DNA of 64,000 nt from Aphrophora alni (Eukaryota > Arthropoda > Insecta > Hemiptera > Aphrophoridae). The stretch is taken from contig OY740774.1 in assembly GCA_963513935.1 (NCBI GenBank), forward strand, positions 96,479,668-96,543,667. The letters are read 5' to 3'. The notes below the pieces were generated by a model that worked only from the letters and a program-made list of their open reading frames with translations, had not been told where the DNA came from and did no database searches. Shown piece after piece: positions 25,085 through 38,272 of the stretch; position 1 is the first letter of the stretch, and each line of letters opens with the position of its first letter. The position numbers were made by a program, and so were the translations under genes.

Positions 25085-26394
25085 TTAAGAATAAACTTAA
25101 GTACAAGAAATTGAAAGACTTACTCAAATTGTATAAATTAACACAAACTAATTGTATATAACACTATGATTGATAATTAAAAAAATGTTCCTAAAAAATA
25201 ATATATTCCACAGTTCTCTAGGTGGAACTGTGGAATAACTATTTTTTTTTTTCGAGAAAAATGTGTCCTAACTGCAGAACAACGGACGTGTAGCAAGTTT
25301 AACTTATGTTCACCAGAATAGTAAATGGATTTCCTTTCACAAATACATCAATCTTCATGGGGTTTTGAATCAAGTACAGAGATGTATAAGGCAACAATGA
25401 TTTTCAATTAAATATTTATCACAGCTGTAACAAATAAACAATCGATTATGATTTTGTAGCTAAGTCATGTATAATAGATATGTATATTTCAATCATCTTT
25501 ATAAAAAAAAAACATTATTAAAGTAGATGTCATGCTGTATAAGATTTAAATTAGAATATATGAATGAAATTAAAGAGAATTGTAAAGAAAATAATAATCC
25601 AAAATTGATTTAATATTCTCATAATTATTATAGGTATATAATGTAAGATTTATTTTAGTGGGTGTATTTTTTATTTAGAAAGTCTTTGACTTGAGCAATG
25701 TCAATTTACTCTAAAATATTCTCATGCAATTATTGAAACCTGTTCAGTTCTATTCATTTTACATATTTTTTTAAAGTTTGGTCAACCTTATCTTCATTTA
25801 TTAATAGTCCAGTTATCAGATATTTGAATTTATATTTAAAACGGGTAAACATAAACATAAACTGTAACAATTTAAATATAAGAATTTCTTGCAATTTTTG
25901 AATACTACCAATCCGAATTAGTGGCAACTCTATGCGTTTTTCAATACAAACAGTATTTTTTTGTGAATTATTTTCCTTCTATTTGTTCATTTTATTAGAA
26001 GGATATGAACATATTAGATTAAATTACGTGTTCATGAATCATTATACCCAACCACAGAAACTATAATGACGTTAATAGCAATTATATATTGTATATTACA
26101 CCGAACAAGAACATAACCTAAGTTATAATATTCCCATTAGTAAAATATTTACACAACAATATTAGTAAGTCACAGTCTTAATATGAAGTTACGGTTTTAT
26201 ATTACGTTCATTTCTGTATACAGGAAGATGCTCGTCTTTAAAACAAAATATTAGGTATTGTACTTACACGATAGAAATGAAAAAATGTAATTGTGTATAA
26301 AAACTAGTAAAAAGAATATTTAATATATCTACATTTATAAAATGAATTGAAACTCTCTTCAAATGTCGTTTCGAACGAAGTGTGTGGGTAACTC
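25085..26394. other. AT-rich DNA; perfect 12-bp hairpin at 25205-25236
   Basis: ATTCCACAGTTC (25205-25216) and its exact complement (25225-25236) flank an 8-base loop. Nothing else was recognised. Confidence 0.55.
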
Positions 26395-26580
26395 AATACT
26401 TGTCAAGTACAAGAGCTGTCTAAGCGGTAGTTTAATCTGCTGAACTAGGGATCTATGTGAAAGGCGTGACAAGGAGATATATTTACCTTAGTGACAATAA
26501 ACGTAAAAAGAATTTAATTCAAATGCTCACATTTGAGTAAAATGTGCTGGAATAGTGATATGTAAAGAGGTGGTATTTTA
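26395..26580. repeat. Dispersed island A, copy 1 (sister at 44.14-44.31 kb)
   Basis: GCGGTAGTTTAAT, then ATCTATGTGAAAGGCGTGACAA, then AATGCTCACATTT and GTAAAGAGGTGGTATTT recur in order in 44145-44310 with moderate divergence. No long frame is present. On the minus strand both copies show a pyrimidine-rich stretch ending in CTAG followed by ATTAAACTACCG, which could be a splice acceptor and exon start, but the frame is short. Confidence 0.4.
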
Positions 26581-28082
26581 TATGTCTTTAATAATTACAA
26601 TTATAAAGTGATACAATTATTGATTTTTTAGTCTTCTATCTGTAACACTGTTTTGTTGCATAATATGTGAAAAGTTATTCATTTAATTTTAAATACAAAA
26701 TATTCAATTATTAGAACATATTTCAAAAAGATTATTCCACTATATAAATTCACGGAATCTTCGAATATTTTCTGTTTGTTAGGCTTCATAATATCGGGTG
26801 TTACTAAATAAGTTTTAATTTAATAAACTAAAGGAAAACAGTATCATACGACTGCCAATTTAAATTTAATGAACTTTGTATTTAATTTAGAAATGTTTTA
26901 CTAATATTAAAATTTGCTTTATACTCACATTAGTTTCATATTAATTGTGTAATTATAAATAAAGTGAAAATCCGTATCTAAAAACATATTAAAAATTATC
27001 TGTTACAGGACGACGTATCACTTTGTTTCGTCAAGTGAAAAGTGGATAGCCTTTTCGCATATTGGGTAATAGTTTCCAGGATTAATCGTCCCACGTCAAA
27101 CAGTTACAGGGTTGAACCAGTTTTATGATCAAACTTGGACAGAATCAACTATAGTGTTAAGGTAAGGAGTACCCATTTTTCTGATCATACATTACCATGA
27201 ACCATATATGCATCATAATATATGTATGAACATCATTATTAATATTCATTCTTACTGTTATATGAAACAAAGTAGAGCCTAGCATTTTGAAAATTTTCCC
27301 GTTATCTTGATATTCATTAATTGTACACGACATCAATTTTAGTTTAAGCTTTTGCTGTTATTCCGTTTGAATCATTAAATAATACAAATAATACGAATCA
27401 CAGTAAATGTACACATATAAAGTGTGTAGCTTATACATCCCTAGGTACCTGATTATATAATTTTTAAGGCAAGTACACAATTTATTTCATAATTTGCCTG
27501 GAGTCATGTTCTTTGCATTGCTTAATTATGTAAAATGACAAATGAAAATATGCAGAATAAAAATCTCTATCTCGCAAACAGACTAAAGCATTGGGATACA
27601 AAGAGAGGAAAAGTTGGTTAAAAGAGATTTGATTAAGATACAGATCCAAACAAAACTAGATAAAATAGAGTTAGATTCATTAATTAATGCACGTGTTTTC
27701 CTCATCTGTAATCATTAAAAACGATCACCTGTGAGGTAAAATTTAAAACTGTAAGGTTAAGTAACACAATATAATTTTAAATTTCAATTTATGAATATTC
27801 TCGGTGATTCAGTGTTCAATGAAACTAAATATAAATTTCGTTCCTGTCAAGTCAATGATGAAAATTAATTTCCAATAACAGGTGTAATCGTTAAAACCAA
27901 ACAAAATAACCATTTGAGTGATCCAATATTTAATTAAATAAAAAAAGACTATAGAAAGTATTAAATTATCGAACAAAAAGTATTATTATATTTCAAACCT
28001 TCTATTTCTAAAATAATTTATACTCTCTATTTAAAGTGTCAATATATAACGTGACAACTATTATGAATACAAATCTATCACA
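26581..28082. other. AT-rich DNA without recognised features
   Basis: This separates islands A and B. No similarity to the corresponding interval 44.31-45.43 kb was noticed by eye. Confidence 0.5.
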
Positions 28083-28235
28083 TCAGCAATACGCCTGTAA
28101 ACGGTGCCATATATTTCATGAAGGGCTCTTTACTAACGGCAGATTAAAGCATCCTTGAGTGGAATCGTGTATACTAATTAGGGCACTTCAATACAGTAAG
28201 TTTCAAGTGTCATTGCGTCTTTCATTTTCCACCTA
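28083..28235 (+). repeat. Dispersed island B, copy 1 (sister at 45.43-45.58 kb)
   Basis: AGATTAAAGCA(T/C)CCTT, then TCGTGTATACTAATTAGGG, is shared with copy 2, with weaker similarity on both sides. In one plus frame copy 1 reads YACKRCHIFHEGLFTNGRLKHP-stop, and copy 2 reads FARKQCDVFLQGLSTHDRLK followed by HPSLKSCILIRVL. The frame is similar in both, but copy 1 has a stop in the middle. Either a worn exon or a noncoding repeat. Confidence 0.4.
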
Positions 28236-29782
28236 TTAGAAATTAAAGTAATATTGGTTGCATAACTCATGAGTTTTATTTATTTATGACACATTAGTTT
28301 GATTTTGTTTGGTATAAAATATACACACATGATATATTGAATGAAAAAGGTTGTAATATATTCCAAACTCTCAGTAACTCGTATATTCGTTGGAAATATA
28401 TTTCTGTAACGTATTGTTTTTTTTTTTTTAACAACACAATCACCGGATTTCACGAATCAAAACAAACAAGCAACGTAAATGAAACTGTAATAAATTCTGT
28501 TATCATTATTAGTTATATTAAACTCATGTATATTTCGATAACATTGTCATAATTATTCTTACAACAACTTAACTAATAAGGCTTGTTCGTTTTTGCAGTT
28601 CGGGGAATCCTTGTTTTTCTTATTATAAACAAGTCAATGTTACACAAATGTTTATTTAGTGTTACACAACAACAACAAAAGTGAAACTATTGACTATGTT
28701 CAATTCCACAACTGAGTAGAAAAAGACGACTTTCATTAGAGCTTATTCGGAAAAATAGCGTTGTGATTAAATTTGTTGTATAACAACATGTCTGTATAGA
28801 ATAATGGATATCTTTCAAGTATTTAGAGTCTAATTAAGTAGTATAACCTTTGCAAAATATGGTTCTCGTATACTACACATAACCCAGGTATGTTATTCTT
28901 CGCAAAAAATATGTGCATCAAATTGCATCAAGAGTATAAAAATAGCAGAAATAATGATTTGACTTGAATTATTCCTTCAACCAAAATAACGTTTTAACCA
29001 TTTTGTAAAATAAAATTTTAGTCTAGCTTTTTGACTAATATAATATAAAAACTAAATATTAAGCATTACAGTTTTATGTTATAAATTATATGGTTAACTT
29101 ACAGAAACACATATATTAAAGTTTAGAACTAAAAAAAAATAAAAATCAGAAATGTTTATACGACGTGCAATAATATTAGTACATTTAAAATAAAATTTAA
29201 AAACACTGTATAAAGAATTTAGCTAAAAGTAAAACAGCTATAATATTTTAACCTTACAAATAATTTTTAATAATCATTACTTAATTTATATAAGATACAT
29301 TTAGTAAAATATATTTTAACACCATGATTCTTATTCCATTTTCTTGAGTATGTTGAGTATCGAAACATTATCCGGTAAAGCTAACCCTGGGGTTACCTAG
29401 AAAGGTTTTGTTTTGTTTTCAAAATGTTAGTATACATATAGCATATCGAAACTAAGCCAGTGGAACAATTTAGTGAAATTATGACGTTTCCTTTTTAGCT
29501 GAATGTTAATTTAGCAATTATGTTGAATATACTATCTTGCGATTTTTTTTCAAATGTATTATAAATAAAACTAAGCCAATTCAAAAATGAATAGAATAAT
29601 GAAATAATATAATATAAATCGAATAAACCAAACAAATATATTATTAAATAAAACGAAAATTATAATAAATTGAAAATATGAATAGTAACATTTTTAAAAT
29701 GTTTTAAAAAATGTAAAAATAGACAATAGATTAGAGACATCTATTTATATTTTAATTGTGTTATAAAATACATATTTATAAT

Positions 29783-29785
<3 letters not shown>
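28236..29785. other. AT-rich DNA without recognised features
   Basis: No gene recognised; the 71-codon frame at 28337-28552 has no recognisable domain. Confidence 0.5.

Positions 29786-29846
<61 letters not shown>
29786..29846. repeat. (AT)n microsatellite
   Basis: About 61 bp of AT dinucleotides. Confidence 0.97.
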
Positions 29847-29847
<1 letters not shown>

Positions 29848-32800
29848 TGTATAATCCATTATCAATTTAAAAAAAACATTTTATATATTTACGTTTTACA
29901 AGGTTATATCTTATACCTTTAAATATTTTTGCGTTATTATTATTATTAATTAAGAATCTATCTTTATGTTATTAATATTTTATATTTATGATTATTACAA
30001 ATACATAATTAAGAAGTTGATTTGACCTCTCAACACAAACTAACTATGTTGAATAGTTTGTTGTATGTGCGATCTCTAAACTATTCCAATTATTTGCGGT
30101 TACCCACTATAATATTTAACATCATTAGAGGAAATTACTTTTGTAATTTTGTTGGATGTACGAAGTGGTTGTTATTGATTTTGTAAATAACAATCACAAG
30201 TATAATAATCAACACATTGTCTATTTCCAACGAAAATATTGGAACTGTAAAAAGAAACTAATGACTATATTTTGACGTTTTTTTCCGTCGTAGTATAAAA
30301 GAAAATAACATCATGTAAGCTGATGTATCACCTTATATATCTTCCTTGAAAACGTTAAACATCATTCATTGGATCGTAATATAATAAATGTGGACGTGTT
30401 AGGAAGTAGTAAACTTAAAGAGTCAATAAATCTCTCAAAGTTGCGCCCGTAATGAAGTGTTTTCCAACACAAAAAGTCTGCCTTAATAGTGACCACTACA
30501 AAAATAATCAAGCCTATATCTAATAAATGAGACCAGGTTATATTACTGAAATGAAAGATAAGATGTTATAAAAAAAAGAATAAAGTAAACAATTGTTTTA
30601 ATGTACTGTAAATTATATCCACGTACATTACCGCCGCTAAACAAAATAAGGCCAGTGCCATGCCTGAAGGTAAATGACGTATAGAGTCAGATTATCTACA
30701 GAAATAATCCCTAAAGTTTATCGGACTATAACGATAACTAAACTGTAGATACAATTTATGAAATAAAGGTATTTAAACCGGAAGCAGTGATTAAAATGTT
30801 GAGATAATTAATTGAGAAAAAAACAGTAATCCAAAAAACACCTTTATAATATAATCAACTTTTCACGTCAACCTGAACTTTAGGTTATATTGTTTACTGC
30901 TCAGTATTCATGGTAAATATGTAAACTATCAATATTCTGCTTTTACGTTTTAAATTATTCATTGTCGTCGGAATACAAGGACAATGGCGAAATTATGAAA
31001 ACTAAACTCTAATGCGCCAACTTTGCTCTTCACAAACCATGCTGTAGAGTACTAAACGTACGTTCTAAACGATCAGATATATGGAATCTATGAAGAAGTC
31101 TTTAATTTATTATTCTGCCATAAGTATATATCCAAATAACGAGTTTATTATTTACAAATTAATATTTTTGGTAAGGCAATTTATACATATGAAACACGAA
31201 ATTTCTCTCCTTTTGTATTAAAAGCGAAAGTAAATGACTGAAATGAATCAATTGTAAGTGTATTGTAGGTACGTATAATTTTACTCATTCTTACGTTTCA
31301 GAAACATGAATTCCTAGCTATGCTTTAAAAAAATTTATAGTAAAAGCTTAAGATAATGAGATATACCCTTGATATTTGGAATAAATTAAACCAATTTACA
31401 GTTATTAATATAATGTAGCATAGTTGATTATATCGTATTAAAACAATAAAATAAAAATGTAAAAATACTTTCCTAGAATTAATTACCGATTAATTTTAAA
31501 TTTTATAGATTAACAATCATTTAGCTCTTCTTTTGAATTTTTAAATTAAAAAGATAAATTTACCATAATTATATAATGTAACGTAGATGATGTTGATTCA
31601 AAACAATTAAATAAAAATGTTAAAATACAAGTCTAGACTTCTCGAATAAATTATAATTTTATAAATTATTCATCTTTGGTCACGTTTTTTAAACTTAACT
31701 TATAATATACCTTTTTAGAAGTTTTGTATATTTTTATCCACAATCATGCTAATTTTAATATTTATATGTAAATCATTTTATTGTTGTAATTTGTATACAG
31801 TCATAAGTCATAATAATAATCTACTGTAGTGATTTGATAATATTTAGCTTTATTGATTTATATTCACTATAATATAGAATATTTAATTATTTTCCAATAT
31901 GAAAATAAATAAAATTGTGTAATATGTTTCGTCATCCTAAAATGTTTAAGTATTTTCAATTACCATCCAGTACTAAACAATAACGAGTATAATTCTGAAT
32001 AACCTCAATTTTATGCAAGGATATATACAATGTTTGAATATTAAACGAATATTTCTTCTAAAGTGTAAAATATATTTTCAAGCCGTTTGTCATAATTCAC
32101 CCGAATCGTTCTTTGATGCATATTCTCAACCTCGCATCATTAGGCGCATTCTATCATTTTCCAATAAGCGATCATACATGAAAGCATATTTGTAGAAATC
32201 GTAATGCATTAACGTACATTTATTTTCTAAATTACAATGTGATAGCTTTAAAATTACGTAATTCAATAACTTTAGAAAAAAATCATTCGTAATGATAAAC
32301 AAATATAATACAATAACTCATAATAAATTGAATATTAAAATATAAAGTTTAGTGAAAATAAATTATTTTTTTTTACGTTTTACAAAAACACATTTATAGG
32401 ATAATCCATATTCAAACAAACTAGAGTATATTGGTAATTTTATTTTATTTTAATAATAGTATTGATCAAAATATTTTATCGGTGTTTTCGTTACAATATC
32501 CCTTTAATATTAGTTATTTTTATTACAAATAACAACCAATATTGGAACACTTTTGCAAACAACTCATTATGGAAGAGAAACCGAAATTTATTAATTAAAC
32601 AAACGTTTTTTTCTAAAAACAAAGTTATTTGCACAAACACACACACGCACAAACATATATATAATCATAAAAGTTCATATCTAAACGTTTAATATTTTGT
32701 GTCTCTAACTTTATTTATTTTTATCTTCATCTTTTGGTGGTACAGTGTAACGTTTATATATGATTTCTAAACCATATATTTCTAAACCACGTTCTGTGGT

Positions 32801-35497
32801 TTCTAAACCTTATATTAAATGTAATACCAACTTTAATTTCCCGATATCACACAATATGCATGTGATACGTGATGTACCTTAAGACGTTAAGATAATTAAT
32901 GATTTTAACATAGCGTTAAACCTAACGTCATCCTGATAAGTGAATGACACTTTAACAACAATACTATACATACCTTGGTATGTTACAAATATAACCTCAT
33001 TATCGTGCATGGAATGGAATAAATGTACAAAGTGTACATATGTTTATTGTACATTTTCGTTTTATATTATTTTTAAATGCACGTAATATATATTTTTAGG
33101 TCTTTTCGTATTCATCATGTATAAATTTATACAAAAGGATAATCACAACAAGATGATCTGAAATGTACAAAAAATCAGAATGTGTAATTAAAAATCCAAT
33201 AGTCGATCTTATAGCAATGATGTTAGTAAGGTTGGTTAATATCCCTTAACTTATAAATTATTAAACCATGGATTGTTTACCAGTACAAGTCAATTAATAA
33301 ATACATATTATGGTAATATCCCAAAAGAAATGATTTCTTATTTCAATGGAGAGAAAACATGTTATTTCAAACGTCTCTAAACATGTTATTTCAAATGTCC
33401 AGAGACGTTAAGGCGAATTAAACTATTAGTTTTTAATGAAAGTTCATTATTTAGAAATAATTCTAAAGATAACTAAAATTGCTGTTTTATTTTAATTTAT
33501 TATTGGTTTGTATTTTGATCTTGGTTATTATTATTTTTTTTTTCGTTCGACTATATTTGCATTCTGGTAATCTGTGATTTATTAAGAATAGTGTTTTTGC
33601 CTATAATAATTATTCTTGATTGAAAATATAACATTCATCGTGTTTTAAAGGCACGTTATCTACTCATAATTTTACGAAAGATATCAAATGGAAAATGTGT
33701 TGTGTCATTTGCGCATAGGCGTTTTTAATCATAACAAAACGGACCCAACCTTTGATATTGAAACGACCTTTGAAGTCATTTTACGTTTTGTACTATTGTA
33801 CGTTTTTCATTACAAAAACTAATCTTTGTTTCTTTGTAATTCTGGAAGAGAGTTGGTTGTGATCAAAAAGACCATGCAAGTTCATCAAAATTATAGTATT
33901 TTTGTTGTACAAGTAACACATTTTTTAAAGAAACTAAAAAAAAAATGGTTGTTGTTTAAATAACATATTTAAGTTGAACACTGCACTTTATAAGATATTA
34001 TTACAAACTTAAAGTTATATTGTATTTTCAATAAAAACAACCATATTTGTATATTCAAACATATTCCAAAAAATTTTATTCATCGTATTCAATATTTTAG
34101 TATTTAATTTGTGTCAACAGATTATTGCTACGACATTGACATTCATGTAATATGATTGATTCACCATAAATTATTAACTTGTTAAAGCTTTAGGTGGCAT
34201 ATCAATTGCACGTTACCAATCTACCATGTCCAGAATTTATTTTAAAAACAGGTCAATCTTTGCTGATAACTTTCTTCCCACCATCGATTTTCGGTTAAAA
34301 ACAACCCACTTTATTTTCAGAAGTCGTAATTAAACTAGACAAAAAAATAATGTAATGAGGACTGCTTAAAAATTAATTCGATAATATTCAAAAAAATCTA
34401 TTTTAAAATTCTGTTTCTTGTGTTTTCATACGAATTACATAGATCATAACATAAATAACAGACGCGGTTGTAGTGAAATAAAAACATATTTTATTAATCG
34501 AATATACATTATTCTAAACGACATCCATTCGGATTAATGTTAAAGATTAATGTTAACCCCATCATATAAATTTAGTTTGACTATAAAAACAACACGAACA
34601 TTTCGCTTTCATGTTTACAAATAATATATTATTTGATAGATTAAAATGATTAAAAAATTCCTAAAATTAATTAAGTCTGAACATGTCATATAGTAGCTTA
34701 GTCTGCCCAATTTAATTATTGTCATTTGTTACACATTCTACTATTTACTTCAATAAACTCAAGATATTTTCAACATTTGTAATACAAGTTTACGTGCATC
34801 TGGTTACAGCGAATTAAAACATGATTCATTAACGTTTACACGTAACTCATTCACGGATGACTGTAAGAAGAGGACGATATTTATTTATTGAATTTAGTAT
34901 ATTATTAATAAAAACTGAGTACGTATCCATTGAAATAAAATCCAAGTTTATGAGTTTGCATACAATATGATGTTTGAAGTTCTAACAAAATTTTATAATG
35001 AAATATATATAACCTCTCCACAATTTTGGAGTTGTTTTCTTGGAATTTCTTACGTCCAGAGTGTTATCTCTGGATAACAGTACTTAATCCATTCGCTTGA
35101 AATATAATAAATCAGTTTTTTATACAACATCATAATGGGGAAATCAAGTTTAAACCTTGGCCACAATCTAAAAAAAATATTGTCACAATGACTTTGAATT
35201 CACAGTATTAATTTTTACGCTTTTATAGATACTCAATGATAAATATGAAATTACATATATGTAATTATTGTGTTTAATTTTGTTATAGATGTTTTAACTT
35301 GGAATAAAAAGAAGAATATTCTAAGGATTTCGAATTGAAGCGAGATATCGCTCCACAATTTTGTAAGTAGTGTACCAGTATGGGACTGGAAGAAAGGGTT
35401 TGAGTTTTCCTTTCCGAACTACTTGGATTTACTACATTTTCTGGTATAGAAGCTAAAGACATTTATATTTGTTAAATTTTAGCAAAATGTTTTGAAA
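29847..35497. other. AT-rich DNA; small local duplications
   Basis: ATTTCTAAACCATAT-type units repeat near 32763-32815 and include the hairpin AAACCAC/GTGGTTT. AACATGTTATTTCAAA is duplicated near 33357-33400, and the two copies are flanked by CGTCTCT and its complement. No gene was recognised in this long interval. Confidence 0.5.
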
Positions 35498-36025
35498 ATT
35501 TTTACGACTTTTGTGTATTCTTTCCAATTAAATTCTATACTTTTTAGCCAACAAGAGCTTAAGGACAGACAAACAATTTATATAATTTTTACGACTTTTG
35601 TGTATTCTTTCCAATTAAATTCTATACTTTTTAGCCAACAAGAGCTTAAGGACAGACAAACAATTTACATAATTTTTACGACTTTTGTGTATTCTTTCCA
35701 ATTAAATTCTATACTTTTTAGCCAACAAGAGCTTAAGGACAGACAAACAATTTATATAATTTTTACGACTTTTGTGTATTCTTTCCAGTTAAATTCTATA
35801 CTTTTTAGGCAACAAGAGATTAAGGACAGACAAACAATTTATATAATTTTTACGACTTTTGTGTATTATTTCCAATTAAATTCTATACTTTTTAGCCAAC
35901 AAGAGCTTAAGGACAGACAAACAATTTATATAATTTTTACGACTTTTGTGTATTCTTTCCAATTAAATTCTATACTTTTTAGTCAACAAGAGCTTAAGGA
36001 CAGACAAACAATTTATATAATTTTT
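35498..36025 (+). repeat. 87-bp tandem repeat, six copies
   Basis: Six head-to-tail units of exactly 87 bp, each beginning near ATTTTTACGACTTTTGTG and ending with CAGACAAACAATTTATATA. Copies differ by only a few substitutions; for example copy 4 has CCAGTTAAA and AGGCAACAAGAGATTAAG, and copy 5 has GTATTATTTCC. Since 87 is 29 codons, one plus frame stays open through all copies (35492-36043, 183 residues, unit TTFVYSFQLNSILFSQQELK plus DRQTIYIIF). No signal peptide or known domain. I read it as a young minisatellite; the open frame follows from the unit length and lack of stops in one unit. Confidence 0.92.
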
Positions 36026-37597
36026 GACACGACTGTCGATTAAAGTTTTTTTTTGTATTACAGGAAGATAATTTTTTATAAAATTACATATAGCTATGTG
36101 ATGACTGTATTTTCTGGTAATTCTAAATGCACTGGGAAATCATAGTCAATAATATTGGCAGATTCAAGTATGATTTTGTGACGTAATTTATATCTCATAA
36201 ATACTCGCATATTAATATCATTATCAATAAGACATTTATAATTTAACACTTTGAAAGCAATTTCGTTTCGAGGACGTATATCAAAAGTAAAGTCTCTATC
36301 CTGGATTTTAATTTTATAAGTAAAAGGAAAAGTCTATTTATTATTATTTAGCAACTAATTTCAAGTTTTAAATATAGTATCCTTACAAAATTTCATTATT
36401 TTTTTATTTATTTAAAAATTATTTTTAAAATAATTATTTTTTGAACACAATATTGATAGTATGCAGCTTTAAATAAATAAAAAAATTAATAAAATTTAAA
36501 AATGAATTTACTTTACAAGAGCGGCTTATGAGAAACTTTGTTTTAAGCTTATTAATGATTTGTGATAAAATACGCTCAGCTACCAAAATATTACTGTATG
36601 TAGCGTACTCCTGGTGTTTAGATTAGCAAAAATGTTAGGAAGCTATTTATGGCTCCTGATCAAAAAATTAAATTCTGATGAGGACATATTTACAAAAAAA
36701 GAGGTACCAGTTCAATTGATATAGGATATATACTTGCCAGCTTAATATTAAGCTGAAAACCAATATAATGATTAGTTTCTTACAGGTATCAATATGAATA
36801 AATATTTAACAACTATATACAACTGTAATAATTTAAGTGCAAGAGTATATATAGCAAAATATATAATATAATATATAAGAAATAATAATTATATACTAAA
36901 TTTTAGTTAATAATTTATAAATGTAAAACCGAAAAGTTGCATATGTGTTCGTCATACTTATTTAATGACAGTTTTAATTATTTTTATTACCAGCTGTTTT
37001 ATATGGAATTGAAATAAATTTCTTTTAACAGTAATTGAATCATTCCATCTGGTCTTTCAACAAATTAAAAAAGTTTGTCTCTTAAGCTTTTAAGTGTTAC
37101 TGGATGGTAGAGAGAGATTATAGTTGGTTTATTAAGTTACACAACAACTGACATTTCGGAACTGCACCCTCATTTGGAACTAGCAAAGCTACATAGCAAA
37201 ATACGACTTGCATTAATATTAATGTTCTTAGTGTGTTTCAATTTGTTTAACAAAGCTAGGTTATACACAAGTACAAAATTTATGAATTTATTAGATGTAA
37301 TGTTAGAATCAGTTATTGTTTTATTCAGAGATAATGAAACAGTGTAAACTTGCTTTAGATATTTCACTCGTGCATGGATATACAACATTAAACTGTAATA
37401 AAACCATTACTTTTGCATTGAATTAAATTAGTAAAGTTTCATAAATTACTTAGTTTTACGTATATCTATAACAAACAAATTTATATGTAGAGCATTAAAT
37501 TGAAATTAAATAACAATGAATTAATTATGATTTGAGTTAGTTACCAGGTACTTTAGTTGTAATTATCGAGAGAGTAGTTGATTCATCATAAGAAAAG

Positions 37598-37598
<1 letters not shown>
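36026..37598. other. AT-rich DNA without recognised features
   Basis: No gene, RNA gene or transposon was recognised. Confidence 0.55.

Positions 37599-37659
<61 letters not shown>
37599..37659. repeat. (AT)n microsatellite
   Basis: About 61 bp of AT dinucleotides. Confidence 0.97.
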
Positions 37660-37661
<2 letters not shown>

Positions 37662-38122
37662 CAAAACTCACTGTAACATTATTAAACTTATATATCACAT
37701 ATTTTCTAACGAGTAAATGTGAATGACAATTTTTTTTTTAAACTAATTACAACAATTTATTACATTCAATAAACTGCTAAATTAGATGAGTCTATGTTTA
37801 ATCTCCTACTCGTCAGAATGGCAAATTATTATCTTAATCTAGTTTTGGCTACATTTTATGACTTTAACATCTCTCTCTTTAAACTTTAGAGGATTCATCC
37901 GTAAAGTGTTGACCTCTACTCGATTATTTCTACTAACTTTTTCTACTCGACTCCCTTGGTAAATAAAAAGGAAGGGTTGCGTATTTTATTTGTAGGGGCT
38001 TTAAGATCGCCACATTACAACGTGGCTAAACTTCAACAGTTTCGAAGATTTATTTAGGCGCACATAGACCTATTTTTTTTTTATAATTAGGGTTTCATTA
38101 AAGTACATATTTCGTATATATT
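37660..38122. other. Mixed-composition DNA next to a foldback element
   Basis: The stretch 37900-38070 is less AT-rich and has a repeated CTACTCGA motif, so it may be part of an unrecognised transposon adjoining the foldback. No frame supports a gene. Confidence 0.4.
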
Positions 38123-38272
38123 ATTTATTTTCTGTCAAATGTAGTCTGTATTTGGATTTTACCTTTTATGTTACATAGATAGCTGGCCTGATGATGCTGC
38201 CTGTGGCAGTGAAACATGTAGCCACATAAAAGGTAAAATACAAATACAGACTACATTTGACAGAAAATAAAT
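38123..38272. mobile_element. Foldback element with a hammerhead-like core in its loop
   Basis: Arms of 48 bp (38123-38170 and 38225-38272) are reverse complements with a single mismatch; they start with ATTTATTTTCTGTCAAATG and its complement. The roughly 54-bp centre holds one hammerhead-like core on the plus strand. This is the same architecture as at 1241-1484 and 55245-55375, although arm sequences differ between loci. No protein encoded. Confidence 0.7.
38184..38224 (+). ncRNA. Hammerhead-ribozyme-like core, copy 3
   Basis: Helix I TGGC 38184-38187 pairs with GCCA 38221-38224. Core CTGATGA 38188-38194; extra T 38195; helix II GCTGCC 38196-38201, loop TGT, GGCAGT 38205-38210 (one G-U pair at the base); GAA 38211-38213; helix III AC/GT (38214-38215 with 38218-38219) around an AT loop; A 38220 at the H17 position, so cleavage would be after 38220. 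Compared with copy 1, helices I and II have different bases but stay paired, while the core and helix III are the same. This is covariation expected of a real RNA fold. Confidence 0.55.
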
